Assembly (NCBI GenBank): GCA_905220665.1
Contig: CAJNAR010000189.1
Location: 62,001-126,000, forward strand
Direction: 5' to 3'
Length of the DNA stretch: 64,000 bases
Source: Albugo candida
Taxonomy: Eukaryota > Oomycota > Peronosporomycetes > Albuginales > Albuginaceae
In this document: piece by piece, positions 20,565 to 31,406 of the stretch
Layout: each line of letters starts with the position of its first letter
How positions within the stretch are numbered: position 1 is the first letter of the stretch
Translations under genes and position numbers: made by a program
The notes under the pieces: generated by a model
Databases searched by the model: none
What the model was told of the DNA's origin: nothing
Seen by the model: the letters and a program-made list of their open reading frames with translations, nothing else

Positions 20565-23500
20565 CTGGAATCAGACTAACTAACTTCCCGAGTTGCCGGA
20601 ATACGAGACTGTGTCCAGCGTGTGAATGACAGAATGTTGTACCGTGTTGTGTAAATTGGTGTGCGCCACACTAGAAAGGACAGATACATCCAACCAGGAC
20701 CAGGATCCGACTTGCACTCTATTTATACTTGTCTGTGCCGTATACTGGCAGCAATGATCCTCGATCAAAAAACGTTTCCAAGCCAAACGCGCTCGTCTTG
20801 GACGTAACCCTCTCTCGAAAGCACCGAACTTGCGCACTGAACATTGTATGATTGCTGATCGAACTAACGAAGATTGCGATCTGTCGAACGCAGCGCTACT
20901 CCAAGCCAGATATCGGATATAATTTGCTGCCGATCCTTCAAATCCGACCGTATTGTTGACACGATTGCACATACGATATGCGTCCAACGTGGTCGGGATG
21001 AAAAGAAGTGATCCCAATTGGGAATAAACTCCCTCCATAAATGTGTCGTGTGATCGCACTTCAAAAAGAGATGTAGATCGGATTCCATTTGCGCCGCACG
21101 AAGGCAGCGCGCATAATATAATGCTAGGCTGCATATCTTTTGGAAACCAGAAACGAGATGGACCTGGCAACATTCGAACGGCTGGACAAAACTGTAGATC
21201 TTCGAAAAGCGGTACGACGCATTTCCGAAGATGCCGGGATGTAGCAATCAATTTTCCGACCCGCTCAGAATCTATTGAGTCTGATCGCTTCCGTGATGAC
21301 CAATGTGTAAACCTCGGATGACCCTTGGATGGTTCGGGATGCGTTTTAGACGATTCTTCGGAGTTGACGGCATGCACTAGAAGGTAAATAGTGTTTTTCA
21401 TGGTAAGACCAAGCATCAAACCGACGAATGCATGCATCATTAGCCATGTTTCGCAATCTCGAACAAATTCTTGAAGACTTCGAATCTAGAAAGCTGCAGC
21501 GAAGAATTTTTAAAATGTCCGAGGTGGTTCGTCCATCACACTAAGATTGTACTAAACATTTTTCGAACTCGGATTACGATTAGCAGCTTCATATTGCAAT
21601 AGATGGTCGCAGTGGAACAACATCGGCTGTTCCACGTAGTAGTGACGGCGTTTCAGAACATTCAAATCTAGATGCGCTTTCTTATTGATCTACTTCAACA
21701 TTTCGATGTAGCTGGATGGTAAAATGGACCATCGTCCCGAGCGGGTTCACAGAAAGGCTAGATAAGTTGTAATGATTCGGTCGAACCAGTTTTCCAATGA
21801 GCAGGAGTAGTTGTCGACGCATTGGATGCGAACTGCTGAAGGAACTGGATAGGTTGTAACTTCAGTTGTCCAACGGGAATAAGAGGTTCTAGTCACCACC
21901 TTGTCGACGAAGATATAAAATTGCTTTGCTTTTCAGGTGAAAGTGCTTCAAATCTTTTTTGTGTTTCGAACCAACCATAAAATCGAAATAAGCATCAACT
22001 ACCACTGTCGAATAGTCTCTGCTGATATGTTCACTTGCATCGTGTAATGCCACAGACGTGGTCAAATCATCGTCTGCGCAACCATTAGTCGACCACGGAA
22101 AGTTCATGCAAGTCGAGACCATACATGATATTCATCACGTTAGTCGACAGTTGTAGTAACTATCGAATGAGTTGGTGTCTGGTCGAACGGAATCCCCAAA
22201 TACTTAACCGATTCCTCCCGACCCTTATTGTCAAATTAGGAATACTTGGACACGACATGGTACGATTCAACAAGAGAAAGCATGATTTGCTCAAGTTGAG
22301 CATCGCACTAGCTCCATCGCAATAGACTTGACCGAGTTCAAGCTCCATGAAAACACATTTGGTGTTTCTGAAAGAAATCGCAAATCGTCAGCAAGAAATA
22401 ACTTAGTTTCGACAGTAACGAAATTAATCCAATTTCTTGTTCTTCATGTTGAGGAGGTAAATTTCCCAAAGGTCCGATCGTCGACAGAAAGTAATGATAA
22501 GAGGATCGCATTGTAATACCTCACGTTGTGGTGTAAAGTTTGGTGTAATATTTTTCTAACACCAACTGCGCCTTCGTGTTACTGTACAGAAGACGAATTA
22601 GTCGATAAAATGTTTCTCACCGCCCATTTTTTCCAAAACGCGAAACATGTACGTTCACTTGACTCGACCAAAAACGTTTTGAATATACGGCAAAGCCGCA
22701 AAGGCTTGCTCTCAACGATGGAGGATCAAAAGTTTTGTATTTCTGCGAGATGTAGAATGCGGTGATGCATTCACTTCCCTCGCACAAATGCTTCTTGAAC
22801 TTGACGGATCAATTTCGGTAGAAAACGTTGCAATCAATGCGCCAATACTTCTTAAAGTACTTTTACATCAGGACAAAGAAGTGCGATCGTTCGATCCTTG
22901 TCAGGATCACCGAGGACGTTACGATCCAAGCAAGATACCTATATCCGGCTGATATCCAGGCATGATCTTCAGACACTCGCAAACGTTTCCGGATCGATCT
23001 GATAAAATGCAGGTGGTAGTCCGTCCATATATGGGGAAGAAATACCTCGCATGTGCTCGATCACTTCCGCCATCTTGGTCTTTCTCAAGCGAGTCTTCTG
23101 ATGAAGGGAATACTTGAATCGAATTGAGTAGATTTTATTCGTTTCTTTGCCATGAATCAGCTGAGTCATTCGAGGCTAGAGTACCCAAAACACCACCCTA
23201 ATGATCTATGATTTCTTCAATAATCCCCCCCTGGTTTGATGTCGCGGTGCCACATTTCTTGGTGACATTAAGGGGGCAAAAGCAATGCTTGAAACCGTTC
23301 TCTATATGCTTTACGTGATGATCGAAGCTTTCTCGATAGTTATTTTGACATTGTTTTTGACTAAATTTGTGAATTGTCCGTAACTGTTCGAGCACAGCAT
23401 TCGCTTCGAATTTGATTGCTTCGACAACATGAGGAGAATAAAACAAACGTAATGGACATTTCCAATATCCTCGCCCGAAGATTGAGTTGGACTTGCAAAA

Positions 23501-25020
23501 GAACATATTTGAGCCAAATGAACTCTCGCAGTCGTGAACGGAGACATTGAGAGGTCTCGTACACCATATTAAATAGCTCTTCCGGCATGCAGATGCAATC
23601 TAGAAGATTCTTGCGCCGTATCCGTCCACTAAATTTCTCTTCATTCGGGTGTTAAATTCGCCAGGCGTCTGCCACCCAGCGGGGGAACTTATGAAAAACA
23701 CGCTAATCGACTTGGTTCGTGTAGAGTAGCTCCACTGAAACCATCGATCGTTGGATCGAGTGGTGTGCTGCAATCACCAAATACGAGATATATTTTGGTC
23801 GATTCGAAAGTGTTGGGGAGCAATAACTCATATAAAATCACTCTTTTCTCGGCCTTGACCGTTGCATATACATTGTGAAAATACATGGGTGCATCTGAAT
23901 GAGAAGCAGCAAAATCAAATAGCGATTTCGAAAATTTCATCACGTGAGTACTTCAGCATTTGTATAACCAGAAAACGATGAATTAAGGCATTGTTGTGGT
24001 CATTGACAGACATTGTGAGCTTCATTTTTGAATGTGATCAAAGTGGAAGATTTCAGTCGGATGTGATCGAGGAACTTGGCTTTTTGAACGCAACAAATAA
24101 AGTGTCGTGATAGGATGTGGTCGATAAAAAGATGACTATTTACATGAATTCCATTAACATTCACCGTGAGTGCTGAGATATTGTTCCACGTTGTAATAGT
24201 GATATAGCCCTTAGTATTTACGCTGAAGTCGACCAGCAATCAACTTCGGTTCGCCATCTTCTTTTCAGGGGTGAAGTGTTGCCTTTCCTTCTGGGAAAAA
24301 GCTAAGATTGACGGAGAGCTCGCTGTTATCACCACAGAGAAGTGCTCGCCATTTACCCTCAAACCATTGAGACCAACACTTTGATGACCCGGAATCATTA
24401 TCACTGATATGTCGGTAAGATATCGGATCCAGCGATCGTCGGTGTAAAATTATGCGGAAATACACAGAAATAAAAGTTCCAACAACGCGACATATTTGGT
24501 TGCTTAAGTCAAACAATGAACTATATCCGGCACTGCATTTCACTAAGACATTACTTTCTCAATGAATACGGATCTATTTGAAGAAACTTTTCCACCAATG
24601 AGACGACTCCATCGCATCGCAAAAGTAACATCTTCGACGAGACTGTGGGCTGCAAAAATGCGATCAAACTTAAGTAGATCCTTTAAATCATGTCTTGATT
24701 TATCATTCGACTCCATACGCGCGAGTAGCACACCGTTCATGGTGATCCAATAGTCAAGTGTCGCTCATTTTTTTAGCCATATTTGTGCAGAACAGTACGA
24801 GCTTTCTCACATTAGAGATGCAAGCATCGACTTGAACCAGCTTGTCGGTCGGAGCGGGTAGAGGGCATTTTTGGAATCGATTTTCAAGGACTCTACTATT
24901 TCACCAGTTCTGCTTCGTTCTCTTCACTTTTTCGAACGTTGCATACGGTTTTTGGTAAAAGTGTGCCGCCTCTTTCGAAGTGGCCACCGCTTCTGGGATA
25001 AAAACGCTCAAACGTTTTCG
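20565..25020 (-). mobile_element. LINE copy B, 5'-truncated and decayed
   Basis: Minus-strand homologue of LINE copy C from about reference position 58890 to its 3' region. Blocks in order from right to left: ORF1 C-terminal part (M-N-G-V-L-L-A-R-M-E-S-N-D-K at 24740-24543), endonuclease start (A-L-T-V-N-V-N-G-I-H within 24239-24000), endonuclease G-D-C-S-T-P-L-D-P (23943-23689), RT entry (M-D-G-L-P-P-A-F-Y-Q near 23030), and the post-RT T-H-W-S-S block and zinc-binding C-terminus (21440-20580). The 3' non-coding GTGTGGCGCACACCAATTT is shared with copy C. Frames are broken throughout. Confidence 0.85.
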
Positions 25021-25436
25021 TCATCCTTTAAATGTTTACCCTATCATTAATTAGGAAGAAGGAATGAATTTACGCTGGGGGTACGATTTATAATGTTGGC
25101 CCGCAGTCATAGAGTTCCCCTAATTATATATGGATAGTAAAGTGGAAGCTTGTTTTATGATCATTTGTTCATCCTTGAGTGTACACTTTCTTCCATAAGA
25201 GATCTGTGCAAGTTTCCCTTCAATCACGATCCAAATTAAGCTACAATTCTGCTGAGCAGCATGCCAGAATTTGATAACCATTTGAGTTTGATTATAATGA
25301 ATGAGCTTATAAGACTCCTGCCTCACGCTTTTCAATAGCCTATATTGAGGCTAGAGTAACAAAAAGGGTGCGCATTTATCGTATTGACAAATCGTCATTA
25401 AATGGATCAACAACCGCATTAGGCGTTTCTTTACTT
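25021..25436. other. No gene seen
   Basis: Spacer between LINE copy B and the 5' LTR of Gypsy element 2. A 71-codon minus-strand open frame (25335-25120) has no recognisable family or signal peptide. Confidence 0.4.
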
Positions 25437-25450
25437 GATGTCAGGCCGCC

Positions 25451-25683
25451 TGATAAGCGCGGCACGACATGTCACGTACCCAGTTGTGTTAGGGATAGAC
25501 GAATAAAAGCATTTTGGATACGCCATGACGTCACAGTCTGACGTCATAAGATGACGACCTATAAATCTTCTAGATGAACTAGAAACATATACATTTATAG
25601 GCGTCGAGGGAGCACAGAGTATCAAGCTAAGGACCTAGATCTTTCCAGTTAAAAATATACCAAGTGAAGAAAGAGTCTCGTCA
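25451..25683 (+). repeat. 5' LTR of Gypsy element 2
   Basis: Aligns with 31166-31406. Shared blocks include GGCCATGACGTC-like (GCCATGACGTCACAGT here), CTTCTAGA, CTAAGGACCTA and AAATATACCAAGTGAAG. The end is set by TC+TGGTAGCACTTG (primer-binding site) at 25684-25697. Confidence 0.75.
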
Positions 25684-26630
25684 TCTGGTAGCACTTGCTG
25701 GTCATCGCAGCAACTCCGTCTTTAACACCGCCGTCTTAGCCGTGCTCGCCGTCCGTGCCGCACGACCGTTCACGCTCAAGAGCAGTGATTAGGAGAGCCA
25801 TTTCTAAGTTCCAGTCTTTTTTGGGAAAGGACTCCTTTCCAATGGCTGTAAATCCTCCGGGCGATTTGTACTGCCACCGTAATCGAGATCGAAATCCTAA
25901 TTGGCTAAAACTCGTCTTGTTACAGTTACAAATCTGTTGCTATCTGAAGGTCATTACTTCGGTTCATGACCCGTCAGCGGCGTAAGCAACCCACGAAACT
26001 CGACATTAAAGACTCGCTAGCCCAGCTGGCCATAAAGAAGCCGAATGCAGCAGAGAATTTGCGGGCGGATCTTCTGGAATCGATCCGTCACTCCTGCCGC
26101 ATTCTTGCAGGTTCAAGAGACACCTGGATACGGTTTACCCCTCCGACTCCCGCATAAAAGATCAGGGTTCGCCTACTTGCGCACGGCAGCAACTTGCTCA
26201 GCTTCGAGAGCACTGTGAACCTGTGCATCTTACGCGAGCTCGCAAAAAAAATAAGCTCGAAACTGTCCGAGCCTCTTATTCCGAACCACCGGGATACAAA
26301 GTCGTACCCTTCCTCCAACAACCGACCGCCAAGTCAAAAAGGCCCTTGAGACCCAGAGCAAAGATTACCAAGAGAATTATCCAAGAAAAAAAAGTCCGTA
26401 GATCAACCACCTGTATATAATTAATGGTTAACATCAGTTACTAATCGTTTTTACTCTATAATGTCTACCCAATAACCACAGAGCAGCATGCACAGTTGCT
26501 GTACTCTATGCTGGGGAATAAGTAAAAGCAGTCTTAGTTATTGGGGCAATATCAAAAGTCAAAACAGCTATCAAAAATGAAGCTAGAAAGTTAAGCTTCC
26601 GACGTATGGGGGTAGGTTGGAGGAATCATT
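25684..26630 (+). other. Leader of Gypsy element 2, unassigned
   Basis: Between the primer-binding site and the Gag-like sequence lie about 900 bp, far longer than the leader of element 1. It holds lysine/arginine-rich open frames (25966-26157, 26223-26420) with no family I recognise. It may contain an unrelated insertion. Confidence 0.4.
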
Positions 26631-26639
26631 CCAACTCTA

Positions 26640-27300
26640 GAAGGATCAAGTGGAGCAGTAGTTCTTGCAAGTGGAGTGGACTGGAAAAGGGAGGAACTTT
26701 TTCAAAGAATACTCGCCCTATTAGATGGGACACCGAAGCAAGGAGCCGCTAAGTTGTACGTGATCCAAAAATAGTATGTCACTAACGTGGACGATTTCTT
26801 CAGCAAAGTCGAACGGAATTCGTTCCTGCTGATCCGCAAGAGCGTCTGCGCAAAATATGAACAATATGAGTGGGCGCTATGTCAAAAATCTCCGAGATAA
26901 TGTGGTCAAATTTCGCCTCGTAGTCACTCAACTCCGAGATGTTAGCGAGCTGTACCAAATCCCCTACTTCCCACAAAGACTTACGTGTCGTACATGAAAA
27001 GAGGCTCAAAAACGGCGCTGTAGAACTTTGTTCGAAGCTATTACTGTTGCGTTGGACTTTGGCTGCTCTCATCCCGAGATATTCCCAAGGAAACGCGCAC
27101 GATAGACCGAGGTATAGATCGTACGAAAATATCCGTCGATATCGATCGAACAATGGTCTAGAGCCAAAAAATCAATGGACTTTAGAAACGTGCAGATTAC
27201 GTCTCGTGACGAATGTCGCAGCCGAAATCTATGCTTGAAGTGCGGTATTCCGAATCACTGCTCCGCAACGTGTAACAATCGCCAAACACGTACTGATAAG
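26640..27300 (+). pseudogene. Gypsy element 2 Gag, broken
   Basis: Fragmentary Gag reading in several frames ends in a complete CCHC zinc knuckle, C-L-K-C-G-I-P-N-H-C-S-A-T-C, at 27232-27273. Element 1 has lost the first cysteine at this position, while here all four ligands are kept. Stops occur throughout the capsid part. Confidence 0.7.
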
Positions 27301-27486
27301 GCAAACAATTGTTCAGGTCGGAACATCAGCAGCGTCTAAATCGTCAGCATGTCAATAATATGGACAGCCGTGAGGACGAAAAAATTACAAATGTTTACGG
27401 CCGTGTCACGATCTATGTCGTGGAAGTTTAAAGAAAATCAGAGTAAGAACCTATCTACTTAGATATCAAGCAGCTATGGGTAGGAC

Positions 27487-27804
27487 ATGCCAGCTCAGAG
27501 TCGACTACTAGTGCAGAATGGTGTCATTGGACATAAATCCTTCAAGATTTTGATCGTCTCTGGTGCTTCAACAAATCTGATTAAACCCAGTCTGGCATCA
27601 AAAGTGCTAATCTCACAGAAGGTTCAGACGTGTTGTTTTGATGGAGTGTGGACATCGAGTCAGCCCACCAAAACAAGAAAAAGGTACCGTTCCGTAGAAA
27701 GAATGGAGCTCTCAAGATGCGGAAGATGCGGTTCACGTAATGGGACCTACCGGATATACACGACTTCCTATTTGATCAACCATGGTTCACCAAGGGTAAC
27801 CTAA
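27487..27804 (+). pseudogene. Gypsy element 2 aspartic protease
   Basis: The segment F-K-I-L-I-V-S-G-A-S-T-N-L-I-K-P-S-L-A lines up with L-L-D-C-G-A-S-T-N-V-I-R-P-G-L-A of element 1. The catalytic aspartate has become valine, so it is inactive. Confidence 0.75.
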
Positions 27805-28019
27805 AGATTGTTTATCGTACGAAACAAATTAAAATTGCTGCCCGCACGAAGCAAGAAGTAGATGGTCCGACCTTCCGAAAGAAGATGAAAAGTGGAGCCT
27901 GTAAGGAGATATATCGATTGAAAGTTCCCAACGTAGAACAATCGGAAATACCGCAAAAGTTGAAACCAATTCTGGACGAGTAAAAGGACGAATCTACCAA
28001 ACACGTCCCGAATGAATGT

Positions 28020-28680
28020 CTCCAACGCAATCAGTTAACTTCGAGTTGCAAATGAAGCCTGACGCGTTGACGGGGCCCGTGCCCCTTTCCGTTTTTCGAA
28101 GGATGAGCAGGACGCACTGCAGCAATTCGCTGAAGATATCATTCGAAAAGGATGGATTGAAGCATCAAACTCTTCATTATTCTCATATTTTTTTTCGGAT
28201 TTCAAAGAAAGATCCCACAACCGGAAAGTTCCCTTAACGTGCTGGACCCTAAACGTGCTGGATGGCCTCGAAGCGGATATTCGAAGATCTTCAATTGATG
28301 GATGATTAACTACCGCTATGTTAACAGCATGTCAGTCGTGGCAAAAATTCTTTTACCAATGATCGAAAAGCTATTAGACCGCATGGTTGGATCCAAGTAT
28401 TTTACGCTTCTCGATCTTGCACAAGGGTATCATCAAATGGAAGTGTTACCATCAGGTGACCCTATATGGCCTTCAGAACTCAAAAAGAAACGTATGAATG
28501 CTGTGTAGCACCAATGGTTTATCGGAAATGCCTGGATTCTTTTCACGTCCATGGTGAACGATGTTCGATAAGCTCGGAAAGTTTATTGTCGTATATCTCG
28601 ACGACATATGTATCTTCTCCCATATAATCGAGGACCACGTCAGCCACGTTTGCGGCGTATGCGAAGTGTTGGGCAAGTAG
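28020..28680 (+). pseudogene. Gypsy element 2 reverse transcriptase, broken
   Basis: Readable motifs include N-Y-R-Y-V-N, then F-T-L-L-D-L-A-Q-G-Y-H-Q with the catalytic aspartate present, and F-I-V-V-Y-L-D-D-I-C-I-F-S at about 28573-28615 (YLDD 28594-28605). Stops and frameshifts separate them, for example after 28508. Confidence 0.85.
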
Positions 28681-28959
28681 AAGCTTTATGCTCGACAATC
28701 CTAATGTGCATTTTGTCGTACGGAGTCCCATTCTTCGGGCATATGCTTTCATAAAGAGGTCTGCGAGTCGACCCAAATAAAATTGATACAATCGCAAAGT
28801 TTCAAGCGACGGCATGTCGCAAGGGATTGCTGAGTTTTATGGGACTAGCTGAATATTGATTCATCTGCAATTTTGTACGGATATCGCGTCCTCTTCGAGA
28901 TCTCACCAAGCAAGATACTTAATGAAACTGGAGGCATGATCAGAAAAAAGCGTTCAACG

Positions 28960-29593
28960 CATTAAAAGTCACACTGCAGAAGTCGCCGACCCTGAAGTTG
29001 CCAAACTTTACTCACTCTTTCATTGTAACGACGGATGCTTGTGGATTCTCTATGGGTGGTGTTTTTTCGCAACGTATCGACGACAACGACCAATCAATTT
29101 CATATTATTTGAATCATCTGGGATCTCATGAATTAAAATGGCCAGCTCACGAGAAACAGCTGTTAGCCATCTAGACTGCTGTGGAAAATGGAGTGCGTAT
29201 CTCCATGGACGATATCTTTCAGTCTATACCGACAAGTCAGCGTGCAAGTGGATGTTCCACCATCCAAAAGTGTCTCCAAAGATGTCGCGAATGCTGACGT
29301 TCTTTACCCCGTTTGACTTTGTCTTACATCATGTGAAAGGACGGTCAAATGTCGTGGCCGACGGATTATCTTGTTCAGCAGTGTCTGGAGATCATTCCAA
29401 CGCACCCTCTGTTTCTATTAATCATGTTCCCGATATGTCGCACGTCGTACATGAGTGCACAGATGCCTGTAATCGACACACCAATCTGCTGGATAAAGAC
29501 ATGGTTCACTGGGCCCTCATTCAGTACCTTCTGCTGGATGCCTCCCAACTCTTACTCGAATACGAGCAGGTGTGGGGGGCAGTCGTCTCATAG
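28960..29593 (+). pseudogene. Gypsy element 2 RNase H, broken
   Basis: F-I-V-T-T-D-A-C-G-F-S-M-G-G-V gives the first active-site aspartate. Then come W-S-A-Y-L-H-G-R, V-Y-T-D-K-S-A-C-K-W and L-H-H-V-K-G-R-S-N-V-V-A-D-G-L, the usual RNase H series. The latter part is open from 29138 to 29593; stops occur before it. Confidence 0.85.
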
Positions 29594-29789
29594 GAGTCAC
29601 TCAGGAGCAAATCCATAACGCCGAGTTTCACGTTGTGCGCGCACATCTTAGCAAAGAAATGCGAAAAGCGATTCAGCAAGGATATCGCAAAGACAAGTTT
29701 TTCAGCAAGATATTAAGATATTAAAATCAAAGCAGGCGAATGACAACTCCGTAATCGACAAAGGACCCATACATTTGAAGAAAGAGGGT

Positions 29790-30690
29790 GCAATGCAGCA
29801 ATTATGTATTCCAGACACGCCGGAATTAAAGAAAAAGATCTTATGAGAGTTTCACGATGCAGCCACAGCAGCATATCCAGGAGTGTGCAGAACTGCATGA
29901 AGTCGAAACAATGGTAGTACTGGCCGGAGATACTTGACACGGTACAGAAGTACGTCGAGACATGTGAAGCATGCGCTCGATGGAAGTCAGACATCCATCA
30001 AAAGAGCGGATTCATGATTCCTATCACCGTTGCGGAGGAATGCTGGGAAGTAGTGTCAATGGACTTCATTACTTGGCGACCCTTGTCGGAAGGGTATGAC
30101 GCTATTTGCTTCGTCGTAGACAAGCTGTCCAAGCGACCGATTTAGGTACCAACGTCTGAGACTACTGAGTCGAGAGACACAGAGAAGTTCTTTTTCGATG
30201 CCGTAATCCGACATCATGGACTGCCGAAGTTATCATCAGTGATCGGGATCCGAAGTTGAGGGCAAACTTCTGGAAATCTCTAATGAACATAATGGGTGTC
30301 AAGCTATGCATGACGACCGCTCATAGGGCATAGGAAGAGGAACAGACAGAACGCCAAAACTTGGTTTAGAAGACGCATTACGCTGCCTGGTATCGTACAG
30401 CGGAGAGAACTGGGCAAAGATTCTTGGTACCATATAGTACGCTTACGCCACCTCGGTGAACGCTTTTACTAAACTCACCCCGTTTGAGATCGATACCGGA
30501 AGAAAGGTACCCGACCTAATTGCTCACGAATACAGATACTCCGAGGTTCGGGATCTGCAACTAATCTCAGAATTCGCCTCAAAGTTCTCCATAGATCGTG
30601 AAGAGCTAGTGCGTAAAGCATATGAAAACCTAGAACAGGCCCAGGCAATGCAGTAGAAGTACTACGACGTTAAAGAATAAGCCTCACCTT
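29790..30690 (+). pseudogene. Gypsy element 2 integrase, broken
   Basis: The H2C2 finger ends in C-E-A-C-A-R-W-K (about 29965-29990). The core is readable as W-E-V-V-S-M-D-F-I-T, then I-I-S-D-R-D-P-K, then a glutamate motif E-Q-T-E-R-Q-N, so D, D and E all survive but in different frames or with stops between. A C-terminal helical stretch (30456-30656) follows. Confidence 0.8.
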
Positions 30691-30949
30691 CGATGTTGGT
30701 GACTTAGTTCCGCTGAAAACCAAGAAACTGCCACTCAAAACAATTACAGCTCACATTGAGTTGGAGGAAGGAAAGGTCGCGGCTAAAAAAAAGATGATCA
30801 ACACGAATTTAGCTAAGTTAAAGCTACCGAAATATATAGAGACTGCACTCATCATCCAACGTCGACCTAATCCCTCCATAGAAGCCAAATACCTCTGAGT
30901 TCGCTGGACGACCAATTCCGAAAGTTTCCTTAGTTATCCTAGAGTCAGA

Positions 30950-31160
30950 CACGGGAGAGGAACTACACATTGTGGAAATATTGATTCGTTGCCGGCATCC
31001 CGATCATCAAATAGAATGGCTAGTAAAATGGAACGTCCACCCGGAGTGTGATAGTAATTAGGAGCGCGAGAAAGCTATCCGCCACGTTTCACATCGGCAG
31101 CGACTAATACAGGACTTTTGGGACCACCAACGCGAAGTAAAGTCATGGGAGATATCATGA
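30950..31160 (+). pseudogene. Gypsy element 2 chromodomain, one stop
   Basis: L-H-I-V-E-I-L-I-R...I-E-W-L-V-K-W-N-V-H-P-E-C-D-S-N-stop-E-R-E-K-A-I-R-H-V-S-H matches the chromodomain of element 1, with the conserved tryptophan of the C-T-W-E motif replaced by a stop codon. Confidence 0.8.
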
Positions 31161-31165
31161 CGTCT

Positions 31166-31406
31166 TGTACGCGCGACACGACAGAGCGCCTACCCGGGTG
31201 TGCTGCACAACCAAATGCATATTGGATAGGCCATGACGTCGAAGTATGATGTCATTAAATAATGTCACAGTCTACCGTCACGAGAAGACGACACCACGAA
31301 GCTTCTAGAATATCTATACTGGCAGGATTACAGGTAGCACAGTGTAGCGAACTAAGGACCTATATCTCTTCAGTTAGAAATATACCAAGTGAAGCTCAAT
31401 TCTGCA
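31166..31406 (+). repeat. 3' LTR of Gypsy element 2
   Basis: Pairs with 25451-25683. Starts TGTACGCGCGACACGAC and ends near TCTGCA. It contains an extra ATGATGTCATTAAATAATGTC-like stretch relative to the 5' copy. Confidence 0.75.

Larger units (their letters stand above)
25451..31406 (+). mobile_element. Ty3/Gypsy LTR retrotransposon 2 with chromodomain, decayed
   Basis: Two related LTRs (about 25451-25683 and 31166-31406) enclose a primer-binding site, zinc knuckle, protease, RT, RNase H, integrase and chromodomain in Gypsy order. It belongs to a different subfamily from element 1: the LTRs differ, though both keep a CTAAGGACCTA block and the same primer-binding site. It is much more decayed than element 1. 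I found no convincing target duplication, and the outer LTR limits could be about 10-15 bp further out. Confidence 0.85.
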
